From Dendrolimus kikuchii (Eukaryota; Arthropoda; Insecta; Lepidoptera; Lasiocampidae), in contig CM034406.1 in assembly GCA_019925095.2 (NCBI GenBank), positions 10,605,388 to 10,669,387 on the forward strand: a stretch of DNA of 64,000 nucleotides. The letters are read 5' to 3'. This document shows positions 43,489-54,422 of this stretch, one piece after another. Every line of letters begins with the position of its first letter. Within the stretch, counting starts at the first letter, position 1. The notes beneath the pieces are model-generated. The model was not told the origin of the DNA, ran no database searches, and saw nothing but the letters and a program-made list of their open reading frames with translations. The position numbers and the translations under genes were made by a program.

Positions 43489-43797
43489 CGTGCAGGAACG
43501 GAGAAAGAATACAATTTCCTGCGGCCGGGCGGCCTGTCGTAAGAGGCGACAAAACAACCCACAGCCAGATGGTAGGGTGTTTGCTCGACTGGATGGCGAC
43601 CACCCCTGGTTTAAAGTATGTCGCCATAACAACCTTCAGTTGTGTTCCAGCATTGGTGGCCAGGTTCCAGTCTCCATTAAGAGAGCAGCAGCGCATTTGT
43701 AGCACCTTTGGTGTTGCAAATGTCCATAGGCGATGGTAACCGCTTTCCACCAAGTGAGCCGTCTGCCTGTCTGCAGAACTCATTCAATAAAAAATAA
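43489..43797 (+). repeat. SINE-like 300-bp repeat (family A), full length
   Basis: TCCGTGCAGGAACGGAGAAAG to CTGCAGAACTCATTCAATAAAA. Very close to the copy at 40317, suggesting recent activity of the family. Confidence 0.8.
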
Positions 43798-44296
43798 AAA
43801 GAACACAAAGATACTTTAACTATATTAATATTTAATAAACAAAAATGAATAGCAAATAGTTAACACTGATATCAAAAATGTCTTTGCGAAATATTTAATG
43901 TACTTTTTATTTTTTTTAATTTTTAATTCGTCATTTTCATTATCGTTGCGTAACATTTGTAGGAAAGAATACTTTTATTTTGAAAATGCAACTTATTACT
44001 ATAACTAAAGTATTTTCTTAATTAATGTTTTACATAGTTCGGATCATTTTAAAACAATTAATTAAAAAACTTTCAAGGTGATAAATAAAATACATGGTAT
44101 TCTCGCTATATTAAAATGAATATAAGCTGTATCAAATGACTGTAGGTAGGTACCCATAGTATTTATTGTAAATCGAAATCCTTTTTAAATTAAAAAGTAA
44201 ATAGTTTTAGTATGTATTTATATATCTAATTTCCCTTTTTTCTGTACGACCTACATCGCCAGATTACTCAAGAATTTTCTTTAATTAAGGTAACTT

Positions 44297-44350
44297 ATGC
44301 CTTGAAGAGATCGCTTTAAGCGTGTAGGCTGCCTATTGTATTGCCTAGAA
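44297..44350 (+). mobile_element. LINE 3'-end block (family C), drifted
   Basis: TGCCTTGAAGAGATCGCTTTAAGCG then TGTAGGCTGCCTATTG; the ATCGCTTTAAGCG stem is kept. Confidence 0.55.
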
Positions 44351-44429
44351 AGTTAATGCAGTATAATAAAGTGTTATCTACCTTTTGTATCTCGAAGATA
44401 TTATCAATCCTTGTAATAAATGTACTATA

Positions 44430-44600
44430 TGTAAACAGTACCGTAAATAGGGCGGTGCCACCGGTGCCCAAGCATAGGGCGTAGACTCTGGGGGCGCAAG
44501 AATGGCCAGACCAGGCAGGACTATTATTTTTTCGGTTTGCTCCTGATAACTTCCCTCTGCGCCCCTAGTGCTCCATTCCAACACATACATACCTACATAC
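44430..44600. other. GC-richer patch, unclassified
   Basis: GGGCGGTGCCACCGGTGCCC and GGGCGTAGACTCTGGGGGCG stand out from the AT-rich surroundings; GGGCGCA phrases recur near 44810. Possibly repeat remains. A 70-codon minus frame has no domain. Confidence 0.3.
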
Positions 44601-45394
44601 TAGTATCATCAAAAACGTCTGTTAAATTAGACAAAACGTCGTGCTAATTTAAAAAAAAAATAGATTTCTTATTCCAAAATATTAGATAATTGGTCCACCC
44701 AACACCACGGTCTTTGTGCTTTATTTTATCGCCCTGAATGAAATAAAGTAGGCCTATACATAGCATTGCTCTAGCTAGGATACCTATAATACCTAAAAAA
44801 AACAAGGGCGCAGTTATAGAAGCTCACATAGGGCGCATAAAAGACTACTTCACTGTATGTAATGTACGATCTGATAAAAATTCTAACATTTTTATAAGAA
44901 TCTATATAATCCTCTTAGAAAAGAAGATGGTATATAAAGCTTGGTTTACAAGCGGAAATAACGGATGATTTTTCCGGATCAACGAACGGGCTTACCATCG
45001 CCAAGGTAATTCGAATCCAGCCGGAAAGATGAAATTTGTTAAAACATTGGTGTTACTTGAGTTACTCTGGTTTTATTCAAGTTTAACTGGTATTTAAGTA
45101 CGAGAGGCGGTGCTTTGCCTTGTATTGATGCTCTGATCATCATCATTATCTCCAGTATTTTTAATAGTAACGTATAGATTATGATAATCACTTTTCAGAG
45201 TAGTAATGTTGATGTTGTCATAAATCCATCTTTCTATTGTTTGCATTTCACGCGCATTCTTAGAAATCATTAAGTTTACAAGTTAAGAATTAAAAGGAAC
45301 AGCGGGCATGTTGCTAGGAGGCCATGTCTGATTTACAAATATATAAGGTCGGACCATCAAGAATGAGTTAGTTGGGTTTCAATTACGATCGAGG

Positions 45395-45590
45395 CGTTAC
45401 TTGTACTTTCGCAGTGAGTATCTTATAACGACGGACTTTGCACGATTTATGTCATTACGATTTCCTGCTTTACGGTTTGAACTAGTTGTATTCGGTTGCA
45501 CTTGTAAGAACTCTGAATAACGTGTGTGTACTTCTAAGAAACTTTTTGATAATTTCAATGGTAATTTAAATTTACATCCCACAAATTCAT
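45395..45590 (+). mobile_element. LTR fragment (LTR family 2)
   Basis: TTGTACTTTCGCAGTGAGTA, CGACGGACTTTGCACGATTT, TTTACGGTTTGAAC and GTTGTATTCGGTTGCACTTG parallel the reversed copy at 15625-15880. Confidence 0.45.
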
Positions 45591-45599
45591 AACAATATT

Positions 45600-47423
45600 T
45601 AAACTTTCAAAAGTGTGTATAATGTAGACTTTTAGAAGTGCTGTTTTTATAGGTACTTAGTTGTTAATGTTTTAGAGTAGGTACCTAATTATGTATAATC
45701 GCTTATGTGTCTCGTTTAGATTAGCTAACACAGCAGCAAGTAAGGGAGCAAGGAAGTGGCCTGTGAAATGGGCAGCGCGAGTATGTAAACACAAATAAAA
45801 TCTCAAAAATTTGTTTTGACATTTTCCTGCTTGCTGTCGTAAAATTGGACATAATGTCAACGAGGGGTTAGATAATAGGCTTGTAATATTCTATACGTAT
45901 ATGTAACTTTTTTATAATAATACATCTGAAAAATGACAAATTTTGTATGTCTATTAGCGTTTCATATGAAACATATTGAATAAATGTCTATTGCACTTAA
46001 CACAACTGCAATATTTTACACCTTTAGTTAGATTATGAGATATTTTTTCTCCCGAAAAATGACAGTATTTCTGTGGGGTAGATAAATAAATCCAAAAGTT
46101 GGCGCTGCCTTAATAATTCATCAACAAACTATGGCGACCTGTCTTGCATAATTATTATAAAGTGAGCAGAAAGTACTAAACGTTTTGTGGAGGTAAAACG
46201 TTTAGTTCCACTCGACAGCGGTGCGTAAAAGAAAGGTCTACTACCTTTCGACGCTACTTCTTCAAATAATTTTCTTTCTTTCTTTTGCGCAGTGCTGTCG
46301 AGTGAAATAATTTGCCGGAGTCTGTGCTCCCCGATTCATATAAATCGGTGGTTTTCGAGTCACGAGTGAATAGGTATCTATCTACTAGGTAGACGTGCAC
46401 CATCTTAGATTGCATCTTTACTTAACATCAGGTGAGATAGCTGTCAAACGCGAACCTATACCATGATAAAAAACGACGCATTTGCTCGCAGTCACTAACA
46501 TTGTCCCAAATGGTGCAAAGACATTCATTTGAAAGTTCTTTAAACTGCAACCAAACTTAATGGAAACATTATACAGAGTCAATCAGTATGTAATTGATAT
46601 TAGTATCCCTAGAGATATCAGTTAATAGCATTTCTTACACAAATTTCATTACGTCAGTCCCTAATCTTGTTTATTAACGATTTTTAATTGCAAATTCTTT
46701 TAGTATAGCCCCGACGCTTGCGTGAGAGAGACGGTCTGGTTTGTTAGAGGGGTCGGGAAAGTTCGTAAGGCTTTCAGTGTTGAGGCTTCAGGCCGAGAGT
46801 TCACGCGTCCTGTTACTCTCTCCTTAGTACTCGTATTAAAAAAATACTATCGACAACTACGATAAACTAATGTGTGAGTGTTTTGTGTATTTTAAATAAT
46901 ATAATTGTGTTGTTTAGTAAATGGTTGTGACAATAAAATATACATTTTAAAAATTAAGGGAGTTGAATTTTAAACTTTGAATTTTCGTCGTTTGTATCTT
47001 GTACACTTAGTTGTAAAGTTTGATGAAAAAGGGTTTCATGTGATAGACACATGTGAAGTTTTTATAGTGATTCTTCCATTTGTTCCATTGGTAAGTTATT
47101 TTATTATTATCACAAAATGAATAGAGGTAAATTTGGGAATTCTAATTAATTTATTTAGATCAATATATATATAAAGGTGTAGGGCGACGTGGTTGCTAAT
47201 CGGCAAAGGCCTTTCTAAATAAAGAAAACAAGATGTTACAATAAGCGTATATTCCTTACAGGTTGATGTACAATTATGTCGTGCAATCATATTGTCTCTT
47301 AAAGTAATTAATTATTTTGTAATTTAAGTAATTTTTTTTTTCTTTAATTACGATTGAATTAGTTTTAATTGAGTCAAACCACCGAATATTATTTAATTTT
47401 TATTGTAATGTCTCCTTGGACAC
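45600..47423. other. No confident gene
   Basis: Mostly AT-rich. A GC-richer block at about 46705-46830 (GCGTGAGAGAGACGGTCTGG ... GAGTTCACGCGTCC) could be a 5' leader or LTR piece, but nothing next to it supports either. Confidence 0.4.
46209..46304. repeat. Inverted repeat, 27-bp arms
   Basis: CACTCGACAGCGGTGCGTAA plus AAGAAAG faces CTTTCTTTTGCGCAGTGCTG plus TCGAGTG; about three mismatches over 27 bp with a 42-bp loop. Confidence 0.75.
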
Positions 47424-47553
47424 CGGGTTGCCTGGAAGAGATGGCTATAAGCTATAAGGCCGCCCATTGTTCTAATGAAAATGTATTCATATTAAATATC
47501 TAGGTTAAGTTATGATGAACAATAAAGAGTTTTCACTCATTCATTCATTCATT
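47424..47553 (+). mobile_element. LINE 3'-end (family C), about 130 bp
   Basis: GGGTTGCCTGGAAGAGATGGC, hairpin GGCTATAAGCTATAAGGCC, CGCCCATTGTTC, GATGAACAATAAAGAG and a (CATT)n tail. Same length class as the 24743-24871 insertion. Confidence 0.7.
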
Positions 47554-48820
47554 ACATATTGTAGCTTATTAGAACTAAAATATTTATTATACGCCGTAAA
47601 TTATAATTGTCAATCAATAAATATATTTACGTATTTTATTTAAAAAATCAGGAAACCAATCTGGCGATTGACATATTTACTGACCTAACCTGAATATTTT
47701 TTTTAACTGTTTTCTTTGGCAAGTCCCTTTTCGACCGTGGAATTGCGTTATAGACTTTTATAGATGGAATAATTATAAAGCATTTTTTTGTATTTAAATA
47801 TTTATATTTTTTCATCAGTTATTTATGCAAAATCATATATGGTTAAGTTATTATTTACTTTAATCATAAAGATCGGGATTAACTGTACAGAATATGATAG
47901 TTAGTAATATTATTCCTAAAAAGTTTCAGCGTCGGGATTGGACTTCTCCATTCTTAGAGGAACGAATGGCATATCCTTAAAGCTTATTAAATACATTGGG
48001 TCAGGAACATAAGCAATGTACGCTTGCCGCTTAAGATTCATCCATATATAATTTAAATATAAAAGTTGTTTTTACGAGATAATAATATGTATTGAAATAG
48101 ATTTACCGAAATTCAAGTGTCAAATAAATTTTGTTAATATTTTCAGCCCTAAATAAAATAATCGTTAAAGATATTTGCTTAAACTGCGATTATTTTATCT
48201 TAACCGACGGTTAAAATAAATGAATCGCTGTTTAGCCATACAATTTTAGCGACTATTTTATTTTAACCATCGGTTAAATGTCTATGCACGCTAACCTTAG
48301 CCTTCGAAACGGTAGTTACAATGTGGGACAAAAACGTGTTCAATCAATAAAACAATAATTAGTAGCATCAGTAAGTAGGCTACGCCGTAGCGCTACGGTT
48401 GCTACTACGTGTCGTAGCGCTTCTTACATTACATGGCAATTAATAGGTTATTTGTAGATATATACGTATTTTCAGATCCTAGGGAAGAGAATCTTATAAA
48501 AAAGAACAAATAACGTACATACTTTTTGGTCTAGATTACTATTTCTAAAATATCTAAAGTTGTTTACACAGATAATAGTTATAACATTGTAACCGTTTCG
48601 AAGGCTCAGTAGGCCTTAATATAGTTAGCGGTGTATTATAACAGATCCATTTATTTCCGTACTTTTATGATTTTGTGCCTTAATTAGTAATACGCGTATC
48701 CTTCCCTCTACATATTTAACTATACAGTGAAAGTTTCGGAAAAAATCAAGGTGGTAGGATTAAAATGTATGTCAACAAGTATTAAATAAGATATGACCAT
48801 TAGATTTTCTCCTAAAAATG
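47554..48820. other. AT-rich, one inverted repeat, no gene
   Basis: Around 48190-48275, TTAACCGACGGTTAAAATAA and AGCGACTATTTTATTTTAAC-CATCGGTTAA are inverted copies (about 25 of 30 pairs). Around 48366-48425 the GTAGC/GCTAC motif recurs, including CGTAGCGCTACG. Confidence 0.5.
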
Positions 48821-48829
48821 GGAAGGATC

Positions 48830-49075
48830 GAGCTTAGTAGTGGGTCGTTTATAGGCTGATATTACTGTAGTAAAAAGAGTAAAAAATGGAGAGGAAGCAG
48901 ATAGTATGGACATGTAATAAAGAGAGATGAAAATGGAGATGAAAAGAGAAGAGAGATGGAGATGGCGGCTGTAACAAATACCAAAAATTGATGTATTGTG
49001 TGACGGTTGATATGAAGATTTGTAGTGGGACAGAAGATTTTTACCAGAATAGTAGAGTATGGATAGAACAGACAT
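48830..49075 (+). mobile_element. Decayed LINE C-terminal fragment
   Basis: One frame reads YGHVIKRDENGDEKREEMEM, in the style of the RWYGHVxRRDEN block of endonuclease/reverse-transcriptase LINEs, between stops and shifts. Confidence 0.4.
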
Positions 49076-49121
49076 GCTGAATGTATATTACACTATTGAA
49101 AATGTGAAAGGAACGTAAAAT

Positions 49122-49129
49122 ATTATTAA
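49122..49129. repeat. 8-bp target-site duplication, left
   Basis: ATTATTAA, repeated exactly at 49939-49946 on the other side of the hAT element. Confidence 0.85.
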
Positions 49130-49938
49130 CATAGCTAGGCATTAACTCGTTAATTAGTTAATCGTTAATTAATGAAGTTAACATTTCGAGTAACGGATTA
49201 ACCTTTAAGTTAACTTAAAAATATGTTAACGGACTCGTTAACTTCCGTTAAATATCCCAAAGTCCGTTAATCGTTAATCCAGCAACAAATCTTTAAAGAG
49301 CAACGCTCAAAGTCTCGTCAAAATGTGGCTAGACATAAAGTCGAAATAAATGATGCGGCATTCCTCGGAGAACAGATATTCGCAAATCTATTTATTAAAT
49401 ATAATACTGCTATACCCTCAAGCTCTGCAGTTGAACGTCTTTTCTCCACGGGCAAGGATATACTACAGCCAAAACGAGCCTCGCTTTCAGACGAGAACTT
49501 CAACATGTTCATGAAGGGGAATATTCATATTATGCCAGATGACTAAATTGACAGAAAAATTGGACGGGTTAGTATCGTTTCGTCCGAGATGTAAGTGGTT
49601 TATGTAGCAATTCGTCTAAATACCAAATCGTGTTAAAATTAGTTCGTCTAATTCTAAACCTCAATCCAAATGAATGAAAAAACATTGTTTGTCAACATGC
49701 GTATATTAAAGACTAAAAATTATACTCGTCTTTTTTTTTTCTAACCTGTTAACTTCCAGAACCAACAGTTTTTATAAGAAGATGCAATTTTTATCATGTG
49801 TTAACGAATTAACGATTAACGTTAACTTGCGTTATATTTTCTGAAATGTAACGCTTTAATTTTTAACGAAGTTAACTTTTTCAGTAACGGATTAGCGATT
49901 AACGAAGTTAACTTTTTGATTAACGGTGCCCAGCTATG
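49130..49938 (+). mobile_element. hAT-family transposon, 809-bp deletion derivative
   Basis: Terminal inverted repeats CATAGCTAGGCA and TGCCCAGCTATG (one mismatch in 12) and a perfect 8-bp target duplication ATTATTAA, the hallmark length for hAT. Subterminal regions are packed with GTTAAC, CGTTAATC and AACGAAGTTAAC motifs in both orientations, as expected of transposase-binding repeats. In the middle a transposase C-terminus is still open. Most of the transposase is deleted, so it cannot move alone. Confidence 0.9.
49325..49546 (+). pseudogene. hAT transposase C-terminal dimerisation domain remnant
   Basis: Open frame of about 74 codons, extending upstream in frame without a Met to about 49280, ending at [37 protein letters not shown] is the hAT C-terminal (hATC) dimerisation motif. 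The RNase-H-like catalytic core and N-terminal zinc finger are absent. The first codon in this window is GTG, not ATG, so translation is doubtful. Confidence 0.85.
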
Positions 49939-50444
49939 ATTATTAATACTCTTAATATAAATTTGGGAACATTCCCGACTGATAGTGACCTGACACTGGA
50001 TTTTATAAATTAATTTTAATTTGTATATATAGTTTATTTTTATTATTTAACTTATTTTAAGGTTTTGTTTTTAGTTATGAAATTAAATACAATATTTGAT
50101 TGTTATTGAGCACCAATATATTTGTATAATATTTTTGAAACAAAATAAATACAACATCTTAACATAAACGCTTCTACAATATTATTGGATAATTAATATT
50201 AACCTTAATTAAAACATTGCGTTAGCAGATAATACCAGTAAAACAGTATTCGCCTGAATAATTAAGAAAACTTATTTTGCGGGAAGATTCGACTAATGAC
50301 TGGCATAAAAATAGGCAGCAATTATTTCTTCATTAAGGCTTGTGTAGAAGTAAAATGAACTTCTTCCAAGTCACGGCATGTTTTCCGTTTCAATGAAAAT
50401 AAAAGTTAATAAGATATTAATAAATATATTTCGGTGGCGTCAGT

Positions 50445-50790
50445 GCGGCACTTGCCTTGTAACTACATTTTTTGGTGTATTTTTTTTTATCAAACAAGTA
50501 CGATACGCCGGCGACTTCGTCCACGATTGACTTGAAATTCCCGCGGGATTCCTGGGACACAAAGTATAAAATCTATACCAAAATTATAAAAAGGTAAAGT
50601 TTGTGAGTTTGTTACGTTGTAGGGGGTAATCTCTAGATCTACTAAACCGATTTTAAAAATTCTTTTACTGTTAGAAAGCTACACTAACAGGGAGTGCCAT
50701 AAGCATATAACGTGACGCTATATGCCAAGGGAGCGGGACACAGCGCGAGTGAAACCGCGCTGGGTCGCTAGTAGCATATAAAAAGATCGT
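50445..50790 (+). repeat. Interspersed repeat ending in CGCTGGGTCGCTAGT
   Basis: CGATACGCCGGCGACTTCGTC, CGCGGGATTCCTGGGAC and the end GAGTGAAACCGCGCTGGGTC-GCTAGT are standard phrases of a widespread lepidopteran repeat. No coding frame. Confidence 0.5.
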
Positions 50791-50799
50791 AAGCTATCG

Positions 50800-51175
50800 T
50801 TTTAGTGAAAACTGTGTCGGTATAAGCTAATTTTTGTGCACCCGAACAACTATAAACCGTTCCCGGGATAAAAAATGGCACTTTTTATTACATCAAATTT
50901 GCTGTCGATCAGTAAAAACATCAATTTGGAATTCGATTTTTTTATTTGGCCATTTTAAACCATTCCCAGAAAAAATCTAGCAAGATTCCCGGAATGAATA
51001 GTGGCGCAGATTTTAAGTCTAATAATCAGCTGTCGATTAGTGAAAACCGTATCGAAATCGGCCCAGTAGTTTCTACTTGAATCCCGAACAAACAGACAAA
51101 CCGACACACAAACAAGAAATCTAAAAAAATTGTATCGTGATCGTCATCTTTTATATAGTCTATTTCAGTTTTTTT
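50800..51175 (-). repeat. Interspersed repeat (family G)
   Basis: ATCGTTTTAGTGAAAACTGTG, ACCCGAACAACTATAAACCG, TTCCCGGGATAAAAAATGG, CAGCTGTCGATTAGTG and CGAACAAACAGACAAACCGAC. The reverse complement matches 57735-58075 (GACAGTTTTCACTAAAACGAT, CGGTTTGTAGTTGTTCGGGT). Confidence 0.55.
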
Positions 51176-51524
51176 TAAATAGCTTCAATGTACAGATATG
51201 GCATGTTTAGAATTTTATAATATAGATTCTGATGAAAAAAATAATTTCACTATTAATGGTGTCACAAAGTCCTTCTCTGATGCCGACGATATGTATGTAT
51301 ATACATATTATGGTTCCATAAATAGCCCTATTAATACAATAATTATGTACATATAAGTCAATGTACCGGTAATTATGTGCAAACATTTTATATAAATAAA
51401 AATAATAACACCTCATAAAAGTCCAACTGTTGGGCTCGGACCTTCCGTTTTTTTACAGCAGATCAGTCAGTATACCTGCCACGTTAAAATGGCGACGGGA
51501 CACTGATAATATTAATAATTAACG

Positions 51525-51800
51525 TATTCGGCAGGCCTTGCCCTGCCCTGAAAAAATAAAAATCTAGAACTCGATTCCAGCGCCATCTACCGGGTGTAAT
51601 TGTGAATCTAAACCATACCCGGAACCACTCAAACAATATTTTTTTTCACCTTGGGTTTTATTTTTGAAATTTTAGTAGGGATCCATAATTTTTTCTAGTA
51701 AGAAATATAGCCTATATTAATCTGGGATAATGTAGCATTCTAATGGTGAAAGAATTTTTGAAATCGGTCCTGTAGTTTTTGAGTTGATTCGTTACAAAAA
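51525..51800 (+). repeat. Interspersed repeat (family F)
   Basis: CGGCAGGCCTTGCCCTGCCC, CTAGAACTCGATTCCAGCGC, TGAATCTAAACCATACCCGG and TTTTTGAAATCGGTCCTGTAG. Confidence 0.5.
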
Positions 51801-52560
51801 TACAAACATCGTCATCAGCCATTTGCAGTCCACTGCGGGACGTAGGCCTCCCCAAGACGGCGCCACTCATCCCTGTCCTCTGATTTCCTCATCCAGCGCC
51901 TACCGGCACAGTTCGTCGGTCCATTGGGCTGGAGGGCGTCCGACACTACGTTTACCGAGACGCGGTCTCCACTCCGGGACTCGTCTTGCTTGCACCGAGG
52001 AACATCTCTGTATAAATTCTTCCTCCTTATCCTCGCCATCAAGAAAAGAATAAACTTTTAAATGAAGAATGCGCAATACAAGATGTCAGCTAGTGTCAGT
52101 GCTGTCACCGAAATACATACACATAACGATTGTTGGAACTCAATAAAGAAAATAAACTGTTGTAACTGAATTTAATGATCATAAACCAGATCCTAGCCAG
52201 TGTGTGAACCCCCGGGGGACGAGTGCAGTGTGGCGGTGGACTGGTGGCGAGGTAAGTCACTCTTCTCTTGCTTCTTCTGCCACGTCCCTTTGCCTTCTCC
52301 CGGCCATCGCATCGCGCCCGCACGTCTGCTTCATCGGCCATCGGTCCTGCGGCAGACGTGACCGGCCCACTGCCACTTCAACTTGCTAATTTTGTGAGCT
52401 ATGTCGGTTACCTTGGTTATCTTACGGATATCCTCATTTCTAATTTTATCCATAAGAGAAACACCCAACATAGCTCGCTCCATAGCCCGTTGAGCGACTT
52501 GGAACTTGTGGATCAATCCTGCCGTCAGTGTCCATGTCTCGGCCCCGTAGGTCAGTCAGA
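51800..52560 (-). mobile_element. LINE 3' end (RTE-like, family H), reversed, split by an insertion
   Basis: The reverse strand reads KFQVAQRAMERAMLGVSLMD, KIRNEDIRKITKVTDIAHKI and LKWQWAGHVCRRTDGR (52516-52331), and after the break RSGDRVSVNVVSDALQPNGP, WMRKSEDRDEWRRLGEAYVP-QWTANG (to 51815), the standard C-terminus of RTE-like endonuclease/reverse-transcriptase elements. The break, about 51986-52325, is absent in the 35715-36020 copy. Confidence 0.7.
51986..52325. mobile_element. Unclassified insertion inside the family H LINE
   Basis: About 340 bp that separate LINE sequence which is continuous elsewhere. It contains AACTCAATAAAGAAAATAAAC, a GC-richer run GGGGGACGAGTGCAGTGTGG and the strong splice-donor-like GGCGAGGTAAGTCAC at about 52247-52261. 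It may be part of an LTR or a captured sequence. Borders are approximate. Confidence 0.5.
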
Positions 52561-52702
52561 ACATAATAAAACATATAAATTAATAGAAACATACTGTTAC
52601 ATGCCGACAAAAGTGAATGCACACCTGCCTGCCATAAAGCACTACAGTTTGTTACCTTCCCGCATTTGGACTTATTTTGTTTACTTAAAAATCAGTCTAT
52701 TG

Positions 52703-53058
52703 TGTATTGTACTAGTTTATGGCCGTTCGCAGGAATAATTAAGCAGGTGTGTGGATTACGTTTTCTGGGAAATTGCGTCGACGCTTGGCAGGTAGACATA
52801 TTGTATTTGTATAGTTGAGTATAAAACAATGCCTGAACGGAGGGGTGAGACATTTAAGCGACAATTAGGATACAAGCAAGACGTGCGTACATTCGATAAG
52901 CTGTGTAGTAACGGACTTTGCGCGTGTTATTGAATCGTAGAGTTTGTACTGGTTGTGTCCAGTTATATTTGTACCTGTGTTATACGTGTTTGTATAGTTC
53001 TAATAAATTCTATAGTAATTCCAACGGCATTTTTGATTCGAGTCCCGCACTCGTAACA
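52703..53058 (+). mobile_element. Solo LTR (LTR family 1), uninterrupted
   Basis: TGTATTGTACTAG..., GCAGGTGTGTGGATTACG, GAGTATAAAACAATGCC (TATA-like), AACGGACTTTGCGCGTGTTA, TATATTTGTACCTGTGTTAT, TTGTATAGTTCTAATAAATTC and the end CACTCGTAACA. Serves as the unbroken reference for 24471-24948. Confidence 0.7.
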
Positions 53059-53059
53059 A

Positions 53060-53785
53060 TACAAAAAACAAATGTTTCCTTTTTATAATATTAGTATAGA
53101 TAAAATAAAGTATTCTGACAGTACTCTGTTTATGTGAATGTGTGTACACAGTCTACAAAAGTCGCGCATTAAAACTTTATGTTTTTACACATCACTTTTA
53201 CGTACTTTCTCTGTCATGTGTATGCTAATGAATGGTTTTAATTACAAAAGTTGAAAGGCAGACTGTTTAGGGTTACCAACTTTAATATGACATATCTAAG
53301 CCATTTTAGGATCATTTTGTACTTAATTCTATTGTAAATGCAAATCATTTTATTTCTCATAATAACATTTAAATATTTAAACCGTATTGGAGTTTATTTT
53401 ATGTTTTAGTATTGAATTTAAAAGTATTTTGGAAGCTCTATGACTTCAAAATTATTTTATAAAACTTTACTTTATGTATAATAGCGACACACAACACAAA
53501 ATAGTACTAACATAACAAAGTATAGATAAAATTATACAGAAATTGTATGCCGTAATTGGAAAATGAGGTTGGCACTCAGTATTTTGCTGTGCCGAAACGT
53601 AGTCCGACACAGCACTGGTTTTCAGTGCCCACCTCTTAAATCACATATAGTAGCGACCCGTGCTAAACATTAAAAAAAAACAAATAATAAAAAAAACGTA
53701 TAAGTACCAAAGATTAAAATATAAAGCACAAGAAACAGAACAATGTAGGTCGTAATAATAAAAATGAAAAAATACCTATAATAAT
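53060..53785. other. No gene or named repeat
   Basis: AT-rich; nothing supported. Confidence 0.5.
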
Positions 53786-53799
53786 AATAATTAAAATGA

Positions 53800-54408
53800 G
53801 CCCGCAGGGGGGCTTTGTGGCGAAGCCTTAGGTGATTAGCGACACCTCGTACCTGACTCCGGGGGCTAAGGCAAGGCCTCCGCCTCCGTGCTTGCCTTAG
53901 CTGGCCGGCACGGAGTGGAGATCGCTACAGCTAAGACTCAAGCTCCAGGGGTGGAAGTGATAAATGGCATCACGTCAGAAGTAGCTTTGGTGAACCTGCA
54001 GCCCACTTCTTTACACCCCTTAGCCACTCACACCCATGTTGCCCCCTGTCTTCTATGGCATTTTTTGGGGCCCATGCAGGGAGTGGCGAGTCACCGTCTG
54101 CCCATTTTTCCATATTCCCTGAACATTGCGACGGGCAGACGCCATAGTTCCCATATTCCCAGACCCCTAGTACCACTAGCAGTTCACCCCAATAGCCCGG
54201 TACTTTTTGGTCCTCATTTCCCACAATAGTTCTACGCTGGCCGGGGCTTGTCCCTGGGTGCATCGTTATATGGTGTAGACAGGGATAATCGCCGGTCAGT
54301 GTCACGCCACATTTAGATTAAATTTGTCAAAGGGCTTCTTCGTGTTGGCCTTTCCATGGCCCAAATGTCCGGGCCATTTTTGTGGCCCGTGCTCTTGAAA
54401 GACATACA
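53800..54408. mobile_element. GC-rich 609-bp insertion with 14-bp target duplication, unclassified
   Basis: AATAATTAAAATGA occurs exactly at 53786-53799 and 54409-54422, bracketing a block far richer in GC than its flanks. It opens GCCCGCAGGGGGGCTTTGTG and contains CCTGACTCCGGGGGCTAAGG and GGGCAGACGCCATAG. Near the right end is a perfect stem-loop CGGGCCA-TTTTTG-TGGCCCG (54370-54389), followed by GTGCTCTTGAAAGACATACAA. A 14-bp duplication suggests target-primed reverse transcription; there is no poly(A). Frames of 113 and 111 codons cross it on opposite strands without any known domain. Confidence 0.75.
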
Positions 54409-54422
54409 AATAATTAAAATGA

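Noticed and set aside
53888..54305. Frames of 113 and 111 codons inside the GC-rich insertion
   Set aside because: They oppose each other on the two strands, have no domain and lie in an element defined by target duplications.
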